Source: Nitrospira_D sp019636945
Lineage (GTDB): Bacteria; Nitrospirota; Nitrospiria; Nitrospirales; Nitrospiraceae
DNA: 64,000 nt
Direction of reading: 5' to 3'
Assembly (NCBI RefSeq): GCF_047338595.1
Contig: NZ_JBLFBO010000001.1
Coordinates: forward strand, 248,001-312,000
Shown here: one piece after another, positions 1 through 7,650 of the stretch
How positions within the stretch are numbered: position 1 is the stretch's first letter
Layout: each line of letters starts with the position of its first letter
Made by a program: the position numbers and the translations under genes
Notes under the pieces: generated by a model
Database searches by the model: none
The model's input: only the letters and a program-made list of their open reading frames with translations
Told to the model about the DNA's origin: nothing

Positions 1-2
1 TG

Positions 3-257
3 CCAAGCCAAAGACGAAGTCTAATTCTGGACCTTAGTGTTTTAGACTATTCTGCAGGTCCTCTTCCTGACGTAGACGTTGCTGGCCAAGACGTATGGAT
101 TTTTGGATCAACCATAGATGGCAAAGAGCTCTATATTAAGCTGACTCTTAGAAAGCGGCAGGATCGCTTCTTTGCTAAATGTCTTTCGTTTCATCTTGCG
201 GAACAGCCTCTAGTATTCCCTTTTCGTAAGAAAAAGGGAGGGAAGAAAAATGAGTAA
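3..257 (+). CDS. C-terminal part of a small MqsR-like toxin candidate (runs off left edge)
   Basis: An open frame enters from the left edge and stops at 255-257, overlapping the next start by 8 bases. The residues DVWIFGSTIDGKELYIKL followed by CLSFHLAEQPL match, from memory, the C-terminal pattern of small toxin-like proteins annotated near MqsR, in which a 'vWvFG..iDG.eiYIKl' strand precedes a 'cisFHpAe.Pl' strand. The overlap with a zinc-finger/HTH/Panacea antitoxin supports the toxin role. The N-terminal half is missing, so catalytic residues cannot be judged. The DNA is visibly AT-richer than the backbone. Confidence 0.5.
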   Translation, partial: PSQRRSLILDLSVLDYSAGPLPDVDVAGQDVWIFGSTIDGKELYIKLTLRKRQDRFFAKCLSFHLAEQPLVFPFRKKKGGKKNE

Positions 258-1305
258 AGCCTCCAAAGATTTTTCCGTGCAACAATGCTTTGTATCTACT
301 TGTCCTGTCTGCGATCAAACAACTCAAATCGAGAAAGGTTTCAGAAAGGACGTTCTCAATATTCGCGATACCCCTGTTAAATTTACAGCTACCTTGCGAA
401 GGTGCTCTGCCTGTGGCGAATATTTTTCAACAACCGACGAAGAAGAAGTCAATTTCGCAACCGCATATACCATTTACAGAGAAAAGAAGAACTTACTTAA
501 GCCAGAGGAAATTAAATCCCTGCGTGAGAGGTACGGCCTGAGCCAGAGAGCTTTTGGTCGCATACTTGGTTGGGGCGAGATCACTCTTCACAGATATGAA
601 CATGGGGCTCTCCAGGATGATTCGCATAACAACGAGCTCGTGCTTTTGAGAGATCCAAAAACTTTTAAGGTCCTATTTGAGAGAAATCGGCACAAGCTCA
701 CCGATATTCAGCAGCGAGAAGTGGAAAAGCGGCTTGCCGCTATCATTGGGGAAAGTGAGTGGGACCAGTTTCAGGAGGCTCTTCAGGGTGTACTAACGCC
801 CACTCAAGAAGATATCTCAACCGGGTATCGCCTCTTCGATAGTGAGAGGTTCGAAAACCTTGTTTCGTATATATGCTGGCAAATCCCTTACGTGACGAAG
901 ACAAAGCTGAACAAGTTGCTCTGGTATTGTGACTTCGTATCCTTCAGGCAGATCCAAAGATCAATCACTGGCCTTCAATATGTGCACTTCCCTTACGGGC
1001 CAGTTCCTAAACACTATGAATATCATCTTGCATCGCTGATGGGAAAATGGATCGAGTCGGAAGAGTTCATTACCCGTGAAGGTATACTTGGAGAGAAATT
1101 TAGGAGTTTATGCAAGACGGATTTATCTATCTTCTCATCCAAAGAGCGCAAGTTAATGACTGATATTTTAAAAACTCTTAAACACATGAGCGCATCAGAA
1201 ATTGTTGCGCTCTCACACGAAGAAGAAGGATATAAGAATACCCAACCCGGTGAAGTGATATCTTACAAATGGGCTAAAGATTTGAAGCTAAATCTCAATC
1301 CTTGA
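250..1305 (+). CDS. Panacea-domain antitoxin with MqsA-like zinc finger and HTH
   Basis: This is a three-part antitoxin-type protein. Residues about 15-60 hold a two-CxxC zinc finger (Cys18/21 and Cys52/55) as in MqsA/YgiT. Residues about 85-125 hold a Cro/CI-type helix-turn-helix around GLSQRAFGRILGWG. Residues about 195-340 form a Panacea (DUF4065/SocA-like) domain, recognisable from KLNKLLWYCDF and the FPYGPVPKHYEYHL segment. Known Panacea proteins neutralise diverse small toxins, and the HTH part should autoregulate the operon. The start overlaps the upstream toxin stop by 8 bases, so the pair is translationally coupled. A GGGAGGGAAG stretch precedes the ATG. Confidence 0.8.
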   Translation: MSKASKDFSVQQCFVSTCPVCDQTTQIEKGFRKDVLNIRDTPVKFTATLRRCSACGEYFSTTDEEEVNFATAYTIYREKKNLLKPEEIKSLRERYGLSQRAFGRILGWGEITLHRYEHGALQDDSHNNELVLLRDPKTFKVLFERNRHKLTDIQQREVEKRLAAIIGESEWDQFQEALQGVLTPTQEDISTGYRLFDSERFENLVSYICWQIPYVTKTKLNKLLWYCDFVSFRQIQRSITGLQYVHFPYGPVPKHYEYHLASLMGKWIESEEFITREGILGEKFRSLCKTDLSIFSSKERKLMTDILKTLKHMSASEIVALSHEEEGYKNTQPGEVISYKWAKDLKLNLNP

Positions 1306-1406
1306 GAGATACTCGCAGTATCCCTGCCGTCCATTCCACCAGAGGCCCATGACCGAGCCACTGCCAGCGCTCCTCAACGCGGTGCCTTACCAGCATTCGG
1401 AAACTG

Positions 1407-2246
1407 TTATGTCGAACCTTTGTCAATCGCCTTATTGACATCCCTCACCTCTTGCATGATCTTTGCCGCTTGCTCGACACTATGTTTGTCTGACTCTTCA
1501 CCGCGCATCATACGCTGCAGCTCCTTTAAGAGCTCTGCTTCGAGCGTATCAACAATGAGGGGAAAGACTTTGTACCCATGCTTCTCGATATATTCTTGAT
1601 AGTGCGGCAGTGCTGCTAGGACGAGCCTTGAGACGGCCGTTGAGTCGAGTATGTGTGCCGAGTTTAATCCCACCCTTAGCATGAAAATTTGAGCCGCTGC
1701 ATACCCAACGATCGCTTGATATGCGGAAAACAATGCCCAGGCCATCTCCGACACGTATGGACGTACTTTGTGCACATCGGGATTGGGGAGGTTTTTGGGA
1801 TCGAGCTGCGGTGACATCTTTGTGAAGAGATCTCTGGTACGCGGATCTTCTGATGCTGTTTTTAAAGCCTTTTCGAAGTCGATTGTCTTCATCCAACTCG
1901 CAGCCAGCGTGAGGGGCTTAAGAGCTTCAATACCGGCCCAGAGCTGATCAATCGCCTCCAGTCGTCGTTTGTCTAAAGCCACTTGTCTGCTTACCATCCC
2001 GGAAAGCGCACCTGTTTGTAGTGCTGCGATTTGGCTTTCCTTAGCGCGGAGATCGGCCTTGAACGATTCTTCGCTCTTACGAAAATCAGTGCGAATTTCT
2101 TCTAGTTTTTGATTGAAGTCATGTTCAATACTCGCTTTCAAGCGGATCTCAATTAGGTTCCGACCAAGCCAAGCCAAGATCCCAATAAGAACTGTCGAAG
2201 CGGTGGTGGAGGTCAAAGTGGTGAGGACCCAATTAGACACACTCAT
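1407..2246 (-). CDS. Membrane-anchored coiled-coil protein, unknown function
   Basis: The protein has one hydrophobic segment at residues about 8-30, then a charged helical stretch (about 35-80, rich in E, K, R and Q) likely to form a coiled coil, then a mixed helical domain of about 190 residues. I do not recognise a catalytic motif. Similar single-pass coiled-coil proteins occur on genomic islands, but no function can be assigned. It is a single-gene unit on the minus strand, opposite to the phage-like run, and may be cargo. Confidence 0.7.
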   Translation of the reverse strand: MSVSNWVLTTLTSTTASTVLIGILAWLGRNLIEIRLKASIEHDFNQKLEEIRTDFRKSEESFKADLRAKESQIAALQTGALSGMVSRQVALDKRRLEAIDQLWAGIEALKPLTLAASWMKTIDFEKALKTASEDPRTRDLFTKMSPQLDPKNLPNPDVHKVRPYVSEMAWALFSAYQAIVGYAAAQIFMLRVGLNSAHILDSTAVSRLVLAALPHYQEYIEKHGYKVFPLIVDTLEAELLKELQRMMRGEESDKHSVEQAAKIMQEVRDVNKAIDKGST

Positions 2247-2320
2247 GGCCGGGGAATGCCTCTTGTCGTGATGCTTTTTTTAGCGGTGACGCGCTCTGGA
2301 TGGACACGTCGAGGCGGCTG

Positions 2321-2779
2321 CTACTGGCGTGCTTTGTGAAGCTGTTCATCGAGTGCATCGAAGAACTCCAAGTAAAGCAGCGGCCGATCGTCGATTGTGA
2401 CGGGAAGTAGATGGGTTTTCGTTGGTTCGGACGAGATATTCATCTGCCAGCTTGGTACTACCCTCGTTCGCTCACCTTCTGCCGTCGCCATGACGGTGAT
2501 TTGATAGCCGACGGTCGCTCCGATGCCGGGCGTGGTTCCACCGATCCGACTTTTCACAATGCCTTGCTGGGGATCAGCTTCTTGTAGACCCATCGGGTAT
2601 TGCCGAACCCGCTCTTTCACTGCTTCGAACACGCGCTCATGAGGGATATCGTAGACACGAGAGGCGTAATGTTCTCGTTCTTGCGGTGTGAGGCGTGTAC
2701 AGCCCAGAGCAAAGGCGATGAGGAAGAAAGCCAGTAGGCTGTGGGTGCCCAGCCGTCCAAAGGTGATCGAGCTTTTCAT
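2321..2779 (-). CDS. Predicted outer-membrane lipoprotein, unknown function
   Basis: I chose the ATG at 2779 because it opens a lipoprotein signal: basic MKSSITFGR, a hydrophobic stretch, then a lipobox-like ALGC. Translation from the upstream in-frame ATG at 2866 would bury this signal behind 29 arginine-rich residues. A purine-rich GAGG lies just upstream of 2779. The mature part (about 125 residues) contains a GIGATVGYQITV segment that resembles small secreted lipoproteins of the DUF799/BamC-like kind, but I cannot name the family. It follows the coiled-coil membrane gene on the same strand. Confidence 0.65.
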   Translation of the reverse strand: MKSSITFGRLGTHSLLAFFLIAFALGCTRLTPQEREHYASRVYDIPHERVFEAVKERVRQYPMGLQEADPQQGIVKSRIGGTTPGIGATVGYQITVMATAEGERTRVVPSWQMNISSEPTKTHLLPVTIDDRPLLYLEFFDALDEQLHKARQ

Positions 2780-2879
2780 TGGGTGCCTCGTAATCCTTCC
2801 TGCTGAGTCTTGGTGACGGATCGCAATCAAGGCACTCGGCACGTGCCGCCTGACTCTTGTCAGCACATAAGCTGAAGGT

Positions 2880-3050
2880 CTATTTCACCTTCTCGCGGTA
2901 CTTCTTCAGCAGGTCCTTTGCCGCCTCTTCTAGGAGTTCATTGACATACTTGTCTTGATCCGTTGCCAGGTGTTGAAGCTGGACCATGAGGGCGCGATCC
3001 ATTCGAACACCAAAGAGTTTCCGCTCAGTGTCCTTCGTAGTTTTTGCCAT
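2880..3050 (-). CDS. Small ribbon-helix-helix-like regulator, 56 aa
   Basis: This short minus-strand frame starts MAKTTKDTERKLFGVRMDRA and ends in KKYREKVK. The order of a short beta strand (KLFGVRMD), a helix (ALMVQLQHLATDQD) and a second helix (YVNELLEEAAKDLLKKY) fits an Arc/CopG/ParG-type DNA-binding dimer. It is divergent from another ribbon-helix-helix-like gene starting at 3153, with an inverted repeat between the two. Such pairs are usually autoregulatory copy-control, partition or antitoxin proteins. No toxin partner is visible next to it. Confidence 0.6.
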   Translation of the reverse strand: MAKTTKDTERKLFGVRMDRALMVQLQHLATDQDKYVNELLEEAAKDLLKKYREKVK

Positions 3051-3089
3051 CGCAACCGAAACAATAGCTTAGGAAGGTTATATGGTCAA

Positions 3090-3128
3090 CATGATAACTT
3101 GCTATCTTGTTATGTCATGAGATATAGT
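3090..3128. promoter_or_regulatory. Candidate operator and promoter between divergent RHH genes
   Basis: An imperfect inverted repeat has arms CATGATAAC (3090-3098) and GTTATGTCATG (3109-3119); the inner ATAAC/GTTAT arms are perfect. A plus-strand promoter-like pair overlaps it: TTGCTA at 3099-3104 and TATAGT at 3123-3128 with an 18-base spacer. A repressor bound to the repeat would cover the promoter of the 3153 gene. This is read from sequence only. Confidence 0.45.
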
Positions 3129-3152
3129 CATCCCAACAAAGGAGGTAGAGTT

Positions 3153-3299
3153 ATGGCGATGGTGAAGGTACTGATCAGCGTGCCGAAGGGGCTGAAGGTC
3201 AAACTGGATGCCTTGCGAAAGGAGGGAACGTCGGCCAGTGGGTTCATCCGCAATCTGCTGGAGAAGGAATTCAAGCAACGAAAGGAACTGCGATCGTGA
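3153..3299 (+). CDS. Small ribbon-helix-helix-like protein, 48 aa
   Basis: The start at 3153 is chosen because GGAGGT (3141-3146) lies 6 bases upstream; the same frame stays open to 2955, but that extension lacks a ribosome site and crosses the divergent gene. The sequence MAMVKVLISVPKGLKVKLDAL followed by a helix ending in FIRNLLEKEF is typical of a ribbon-helix-helix dimer (strand, helix, Gly/Ser turn, helix). It leads the plus-strand run of the element and is probably a transcriptional regulator or copy-control protein. Confidence 0.65.
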   Translation: MAMVKVLISVPKGLKVKLDALRKEGTSASGFIRNLLEKEFKQRKELRS

Positions 3300-3354
3300 G
3301 CGTGACGTCTCTCCGGTGCACCGTTTGCTCTGAACTTCTAAACCAGGAGGTCCT

Positions 3355-3771
3355 GTGAAAACCAAGACGACGACCGAAACTGAGGAAACCAAGCCGAGTC
3401 TGGCGTTACAGGCAAGAGTTCTCTGTCACGATCGAGATGGGCAGATCAGAGACGTGACTGATCAGAAACCATTCGGCCTCAAATGGTTTGCAGAAAATGG
3501 TGACCTCGCCCTGTACATTCTCGGGAACTGCAAGAAGCGGTTAGATCTGTTGTTCATGGCTGCAGAAAACCGATCGCACATCGATGCCGGCATTGTGCGA
3601 CTCATTGTTGACGAATTGAGAAGTGAGTTTGACGGCGGGAGCGAGCTCGCCACCTATGTTCGGCTCACTCATGAATTATTCAGCAACTCCGATCCGATTG
3701 CTCCGTTACAGATGCCTGGTACGCGAAGGGCTAACCGCGCCACCAGCCTAACGGCGGCTCACGAAGTGTAA
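3355..3771 (+). CDS. Hypothetical protein of the element, 138 aa
   Basis: It starts at a GTG preceded by a strong AGGAGG (3345-3350). The N-terminus is Thr/Lys/Glu-rich (residues 1-15) and probably disordered. A compact mixed domain follows (about 20-115) with GLKWFAENGDLALYILGNCKK and a helical RLDLLFMAAENRSHID stretch. I recognise no family. It lies 13 bases before a winged-helix replication-type gene, so the two are probably co-transcribed. Confidence 0.6.
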   Translation: MKTKTTTETEETKPSLALQARVLCHDRDGQIRDVTDQKPFGLKWFAENGDLALYILGNCKKRLDLLFMAAENRSHIDAGIVRLIVDELRSEFDGGSELATYVRLTHELFSNSDPIAPLQMPGTRRANRATSLTAAHEV

Positions 3772-3784
3772 AGGAGAGGTCTCA

Positions 3785-4318
3785 ATGCTGGACCACGCTG
3801 AGACGAATAAATCAACGCGGCCCGATGTTCCTCGCTACTACCGGGTGGCCTGTCACTTCTGGTCGGATGAAAAGGTCGCCACCTGGCCAGACTCGCAGAA
3901 GCTACTGGCATTGTACCTGCTGACAACGAAACATCGAACACTGGAGGGCTTCTTTGTGTTGCCGCCTCAATACATCGCGGCAGATATGGGCTGGCCACTC
4001 CGGCGGGTGAAAGACATGCTGCTGAAACTGGAAGCGGATGGGTTCATACGATTCGATGAGAAGACGAGCCTGCTCCTTGTTCGAAATGCGCTCCGGTATC
4101 AGCAGCCGGACAGCAAGAACGTGCAGAAGGCGGTGATTGCGCGGGTCCGCAACCTGCCAGATAGCCCGGAGCTGATGAACGAGTTTCTCTCGCTGGCCAG
4201 AGTCCACTGTCTCCGGAGCGGGCTGTCACCGTTTGCACAAGCGTTTCCAGACTTGTTGGAACGGGAGTTCCGACCGGTGTCGAACGAGCGTCAGAAGGTG
4301 GCTAGCATGGTCGTCTGA
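3785..4318 (+). CDS. Winged-helix phage/plasmid replication-type protein
   Basis: The N-terminal 110 residues match the general layout of phage replication-initiation proteins (DnaD-N or Rep-like): RYYRVACHFWSDEKV, a helix LLALYLLTTKH, then GFFVLPPQYIAADMGW, a recognition-type helix VKDMLLKLEADGF, and a beta wing IRFDEKTSLLLVRNAL. The tail from about residue 120 is variable. It probably recruits host replication factors for the element. An AGGAGAGG stretch lies at 3772-3779, 5 bases before the ATG. Two DnaA-box-like 9-mers sit about 120 bases downstream. Confidence 0.55.
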   Translation: MLDHAETNKSTRPDVPRYYRVACHFWSDEKVATWPDSQKLLALYLLTTKHRTLEGFFVLPPQYIAADMGWPLRRVKDMLLKLEADGFIRFDEKTSLLLVRNALRYQQPDSKNVQKAVIARVRNLPDSPELMNEFLSLARVHCLRSGLSPFAQAFPDLLEREFRPVSNERQKVASMVV

Positions 4319-4434
4319 ACACTCGTTCAACGAGCGTTCCGACCGGCGTAGGAACTCTTAAATCTTAGATCCTTATCTTCAATCAGGGATCGGGAATCAC
4401 TAATCAGGAATCTTGAATCTGGGCTGTGAACGGT

Positions 4435-4452
4435 TGTGGATAGCGTGGATAA
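4435..4452 (+). other. Two abutting DnaA-box-like 9-mers (possible element origin)
   Basis: TGTGGATAG (4435-4443) is directly followed by CGTGGATAA (4444-4452). Each differs by one base from TGTGGATAA, the complement of the consensus TTATCCACA. They lie in the 250-base gap after the replication-type gene, which also has short AATC-rich direct repeats at about 4372-4420 and a GTTGT/ACAAC flank around the boxes. This fits a small origin but is only a motif match. Confidence 0.35.
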
Positions 4453-4568
4453 ACAACGGAACACCAACAATTCATCCTGAACGGTCGGATGAGGAGGCTA
4501 ACAAGTGGTTGCCTTGAATACTTCCGATCTGGCGGGCTAACACACGAACCTGAACAGGAGGATACACG

Positions 4569-4937
4569 ATGGGAAAATCATTGATCGATACGGACAACGC
4601 CAAGGCCGTCGCGCCACGCAAGAAGCGGGAACGGATCCAGATCATGGAGGTGAAGTCACGTGAGGAATGGTTCAAACTGAGCCGTGATCAGTTCGGTCGG
4701 CCAGTGTGGTTTGTGCGCGTGGAGGTGACCGGCCTCCGTCCCAGACGATTCGGCCCCTTCTCTACCAAGCATAAAGGTCTCTTGTTCCTGGACCATCTGC
4801 TGAATGGAGTGGTTGATGGCATGGTGGATGCTAGTAATGATCTCGAACGATATCAGGTTCGTAGGCGCTGCTTTGGGGCGCGAGCTGGTCATTATCCCAT
4901 CACGGAGGATGAGTTGTGCTCGCAGTGGTCGCGCTGA
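4569..4937 (+). CDS. Hypothetical protein of the element, 122 aa
   Basis: AGGAGG at about 4556-4561 precedes the ATG. The N-terminal 25 residues are basic (APRKKRER). A short domain with WFKLSRDQFGRPVWFVRVE and RPRRFGPFSTKHKGLLFLDHLL looks like a small beta-rich fold with an amphipathic helix, reminiscent of element-encoded DNA-binding proteins, but no family is recognised. It opens a cluster of small tightly spaced genes. Confidence 0.55.
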   Translation: MGKSLIDTDNAKAVAPRKKRERIQIMEVKSREEWFKLSRDQFGRPVWFVRVEVTGLRPRRFGPFSTKHKGLLFLDHLLNGVVDGMVDASNDLERYQVRRRCFGARAGHYPITEDELCSQWSR

Positions 4938-4991
4938 TCGTGGTGCGGCTATGACAAACGGATGCTCTTCAGAGCGAGGGAGGACAGTCAC

Positions 4992-5237
4992 ATGATTGAA
5001 CAAGCGCACGTGCGGACCCTGATTGGTGAGCGTGACGTGGACAGTCTCGAACAGGCGCTGAACGAGTTGGAATTGAGTCTGGTGACCGTCGAAGACGTCG
5101 TCGCTCGGAATGCGGACTGTGCGGCAGCGGAAGACAGCTACATCGGCGTCAATCTCGGCTTGTATGTCCAGCATACGAAGCACATTCTCACGCGCTGCCG
5201 GCAACTGATCGAGCCCCATGAAGGAGCACAACCATGA
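4992..5237 (+). CDS. Small helical hypothetical protein, 81 aa
   Basis: The start at 4992 has GGGAGG 8 bases upstream and is preferred to the in-frame ATG at 4962, which has none. The protein is acidic and helical (DVDSLEQALNELELSLVTVED) with a Cys/Ala-rich turn and a C-terminal helix. No family is recognised. Its stop overlaps the next start by 4 bases (ATGA), so the two genes are translationally coupled. Confidence 0.55.
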   Translation: MIEQAHVRTLIGERDVDSLEQALNELELSLVTVEDVVARNADCAAAEDSYIGVNLGLYVQHTKHILTRCRQLIEPHEGAQP

Positions 5238-5419
5238 AACCTGACACGAGGGCCAATCGTGTGGATCAACAGGAACAAAAGAGGGACCTACTGGACGCCA
5301 TCCAAGGCATGCCGGGCCATCACAAGGGTGCCATGATAGCCCGTATCATGAAGGACGTCGTCGCGGGTAAAATCACAGCAGCAGAGGCGAACGAAATGAG
5401 GAAGGTGATCAAAATCTGA
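5234..5419 (+). CDS. Small hypothetical protein, 61 aa
   Basis: This gene overlaps the preceding one by ATGA, which supports it as real despite its size. It is charged and helical, with a conserved-looking end KITAAEANEMRKVIKI. It may be a small regulator or partner of the 81-residue protein. No family is recognised. Confidence 0.5.
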   Translation: MKPDTRANRVDQQEQKRDLLDAIQGMPGHHKGAMIARIMKDVVAGKITAAEANEMRKVIKI

Positions 5420-5427
5420 GCATCACC

Positions 5428-5491
5428 GGAAGGGCTAAGCGCCGGCTGATCCCCGGTGTGATGGAGTCGTCCTCGCGGCTCCGGCCCTTCC
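5428..5491. repeat. Inverted repeat in a 100-base intergenic gap
   Basis: GGAAGGGC (5428-5435) and GCCCTTCC (5484-5491) are perfect complements 48 bases apart, with a GC-rich interior that can fold further (GCCGGCTGATCCCCGGTG). It lies between the small-gene cluster and the 509-residue orphan gene. It could be a transcript end or a structured leader, but there is no run of T. Confidence 0.3.
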
Positions 5492-5522
5492 TTCTCCACG
5501 CGAGGCCCCACGAGGAGGGGAT

Positions 5523-7052
5523 ATGTTGCCAAGGTCGTTACGTGGGAAGAAGATCAGGCTTTCTTGTACCCTCAAAGATAAGCAAGGTGCATTACTCGGA
5601 GAGCCTGGATCGGTTCTAGTTGTTGGCAAGAATCTCTCCATCAAGCTTGCCAAACAGCTCCTCGCTGGTGACAGTGCCCGCATCGCGAAAAACCGAATAC
5701 CGACGTCCATTCCGGATCATAGAGAGTGGCCAGATCCTGTCCGGTGGGATCCATTTGAGGTCAAGGGGAAGGCCACAGATGGGACGATTTCAGTTCACAT
5801 CCCCATCTATCTTGATGGAAAGGCCAAGAGCTGGTTGAAATTGCATGCCGCTCCAACGACATTCTGTAAACTACACGATCGTTGGTTGGAGACCGTTAGC
5901 GAGCGTCGTCTGGGCATGCTGGCACTCAAAGCTATCCTTGCTGGAAGTGGGAACCTATCGGATTCACAGCAAGCTCCCGTACCCTCTGGAATCGGCATTC
6001 TAGAAATCAAATCTACCCGCAGAGTCCAACGTGGCCGTTCTGTTCCAGTGACGATTCGAATCAACCAAGATAGAGAGCATCTTTCGCTCAAGTTTATGGC
6101 AGAGAAAGACGTATTCCAGCGACTAGCCTCATTTCACAACGGCGATGAATCGTCAGATACTCGATTTGGATACTTGATTGGAGGGGCAGTACGGGAAGCT
6201 CAAAACCATGTTAGGCGATCACAACTATTCAAAAGGAAAGATAATGGAAGGCCCTTCCAGCGCATGGCTTATAGCACAGCGGTATGGTTAGGTCCTGCCC
6301 TGCTGGACCGACTGAAATTGGCTATGGAGAGCTCATCGCCGATTATCAAAATAATCAGATCCTGCGCAACAAAGGAGCATCGCGGTCTAAGGCTAGAGCC
6401 CGAGAAAATAGCCGCTAGGAATTTGGCCGCATTTCTCGTGTACAAGAATTGGCAGAATTGGCGAGGAAGGCTTCAGAAGCGTGGTGTTACGATCTCAGAA
6501 TGGCCCACCAAAATCTCACCTATCAAGAGAGTAGAAAAAGGAAGTGCTGAAGGCGAAGGGGAATATGAATCACATGATTTTTGGGATGAGATATTCAATC
6601 GGAAACTCAAATTGAAGCGTTTCCCATGGAAAACGTTGGAACGGACTGATCCAGATAGATTCAAAGAACTGACGACTCCTGGGATCGAAACAGCGAAAGT
6701 CCGCTACGCACAAGACAATCCGGGTTTTTCGTGGAAGAAGTGCCAAGACGAGCAGCCTGATCAATATGAACGCCTCATCGATAAGTTCCTTCGAAACCAT
6801 ATGGCGCTCAACCGGTTTGCATTAAACTCGAGAGTTTCACAACAAGCTGCGCGCCGATTGAACTGGCCTGTTGATAGTGACCGTGCCCTCAAGAAAGACC
6901 CACAGACTGGTGATTGGTTCGTTACTGTCCCCACTACAGGTCCAACATTTCCTCTCCCCAAGTCCCTCGAAGAGACGGTGAGGGACATCCTCTTGGATCG
7001 CGATGTCTTCATCCTCTACCACGACTTTGTGCGTCCCCGATCCTGCGAGTAG
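5523..7052 (+). CDS. Large orphan protein of the element, 509 aa, unknown
   Basis: It starts after GAGGAGGGGAT, with strong ribosome-binding character. The protein is basic and shows no nucleotide-binding, protease or membrane motif. Visible landmarks are Trp-rich segments (HREWPDPVRWDPF, KNWQNWRGRL), a central segment AYSTAVWLGPALLDRLKLAM, and a charged acidic insert (EGEGEYESHDFWDE) before a helical C-terminal third. Base composition is AT-richer than the flanking element genes, which suggests separate acquisition as cargo. It is the largest unassigned gene in the accessory region; I cannot name a function. Confidence 0.65.
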   Translation: MLPRSLRGKKIRLSCTLKDKQGALLGEPGSVLVVGKNLSIKLAKQLLAGDSARIAKNRIPTSIPDHREWPDPVRWDPFEVKGKATDGTISVHIPIYLDGKAKSWLKLHAAPTTFCKLHDRWLETVSERRLGMLALKAILAGSGNLSDSQQAPVPSGIGILEIKSTRRVQRGRSVPVTIRINQDREHLSLKFMAEKDVFQRLASFHNGDESSDTRFGYLIGGAVREAQNHVRRSQLFKRKDNGRPFQRMAYSTAVWLGPALLDRLKLAMESSSPIIKIIRSCATKEHRGLRLEPEKIAARNLAAFLVYKNWQNWRGRLQKRGVTISEWPTKISPIKRVEKGSAEGEGEYESHDFWDEIFNRKLKLKRFPWKTLERTDPDRFKELTTPGIETAKVRYAQDNPGFSWKKCQDEQPDQYERLIDKFLRNHMALNRFALNSRVSQQAARRLNWPVDSDRALKKDPQTGDWFVTVPTTGPTFPLPKSLEETVRDILLDRDVFILYHDFVRPRSCE

Positions 7053-7132
7053 CACAAAATTTCAGTTGAGGGAGGAAGTCTTACCTGTATCGTTGTGCCA
7101 TCCTGTCTCCAAGTTCATAGATTGGAGGCACC

Positions 7133-7354
7133 ATGAATACTGAAAATATCATACCTCTTGGTTCAGTAGTAGAAATCCTGACAGTGGGTGAAGTATCTCG
7201 CGCACTGGGAATGAGTGCTGATCGTGTGCGTCAGCTTGAGCGCATTGGCGTTTTGCCCGCTACTCGGACTGCAACTGGTGTGAGGATTTTCTCGCGCAGT
7301 GCCGTGGAGGCGTTCCGCAAGCAACGCCAGGAGAGGCGAGGCTTCGCTCGATGA
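7133..7354 (+). CDS. MerR/excisionase-type HTH protein, 73 aa
   Basis: The sequence LTVGEVSRALGMSADRVRQLERIGVLPATRTATG is cut into two quotes here: LTVGEVSRALGMSADRVRQL and ERIGVLPATRTATGVRIFS. It is a classic MerR-like winged helix-turn-helix, the fold used by phage excisionases and small regulators. TTGGAGGC lies just before the ATG. It overlaps the next gene by 4 bases (ATGA), so it belongs to a coupled regulatory or replication unit. It is too short to carry a MerR effector domain, which favours an excisionase or repressor. Confidence 0.7.
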   Translation: MNTENIIPLGSVVEILTVGEVSRALGMSADRVRQLERIGVLPATRTATGVRIFSRSAVEAFRKQRQERRGFAR

Positions 7355-7650
7355 AAAGCTCGCATCGACGACCCTTTCGACCCTCTGTTGATCAAGCCGT
7401 TATGGAAGCCCTCGTTTGGTTTTCAAAAGGTCATGCAGCGTGTAACCCATCGCTGTACGAAATATCCAAACTCACTGGTTTTTCACGGCGCGCAGTCTGT
7501 CGGGCAATTCAAGATCTGAAGAACCGCCGAGTGCTGATGCTCTCTCATCGATTCGCCAGTGATGGGCGGCAGCTGTCGAATGAGTATCGCATGACGGTGG
7601 AGGGGAAAACTCGTCCAGCAAGGGGAGGTGCGGTGTGTCACGTGACTTAG
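7351..7650 (+). CDS. Winged-helix DNA-binding protein, 99 aa
   Basis: Residues about 15-75 form a helix-turn-helix (LYEISKLTGFSRRAVCRAIQ) and a wing (NRRVLMLSHRF), similar to the helix_turn_helix_36-type domain of phage replication proteins. The start overlaps the upstream HTH gene by 4 bases and its 3' end overlaps the next gene by 16. It is probably a replication or regulatory protein. Confidence 0.6.
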   Translation: MKSSHRRPFRPSVDQAVMEALVWFSKGHAACNPSLYEISKLTGFSRRAVCRAIQDLKNRRVLMLSHRFASDGRQLSNEYRMTVEGKTRPARGGAVCHVT

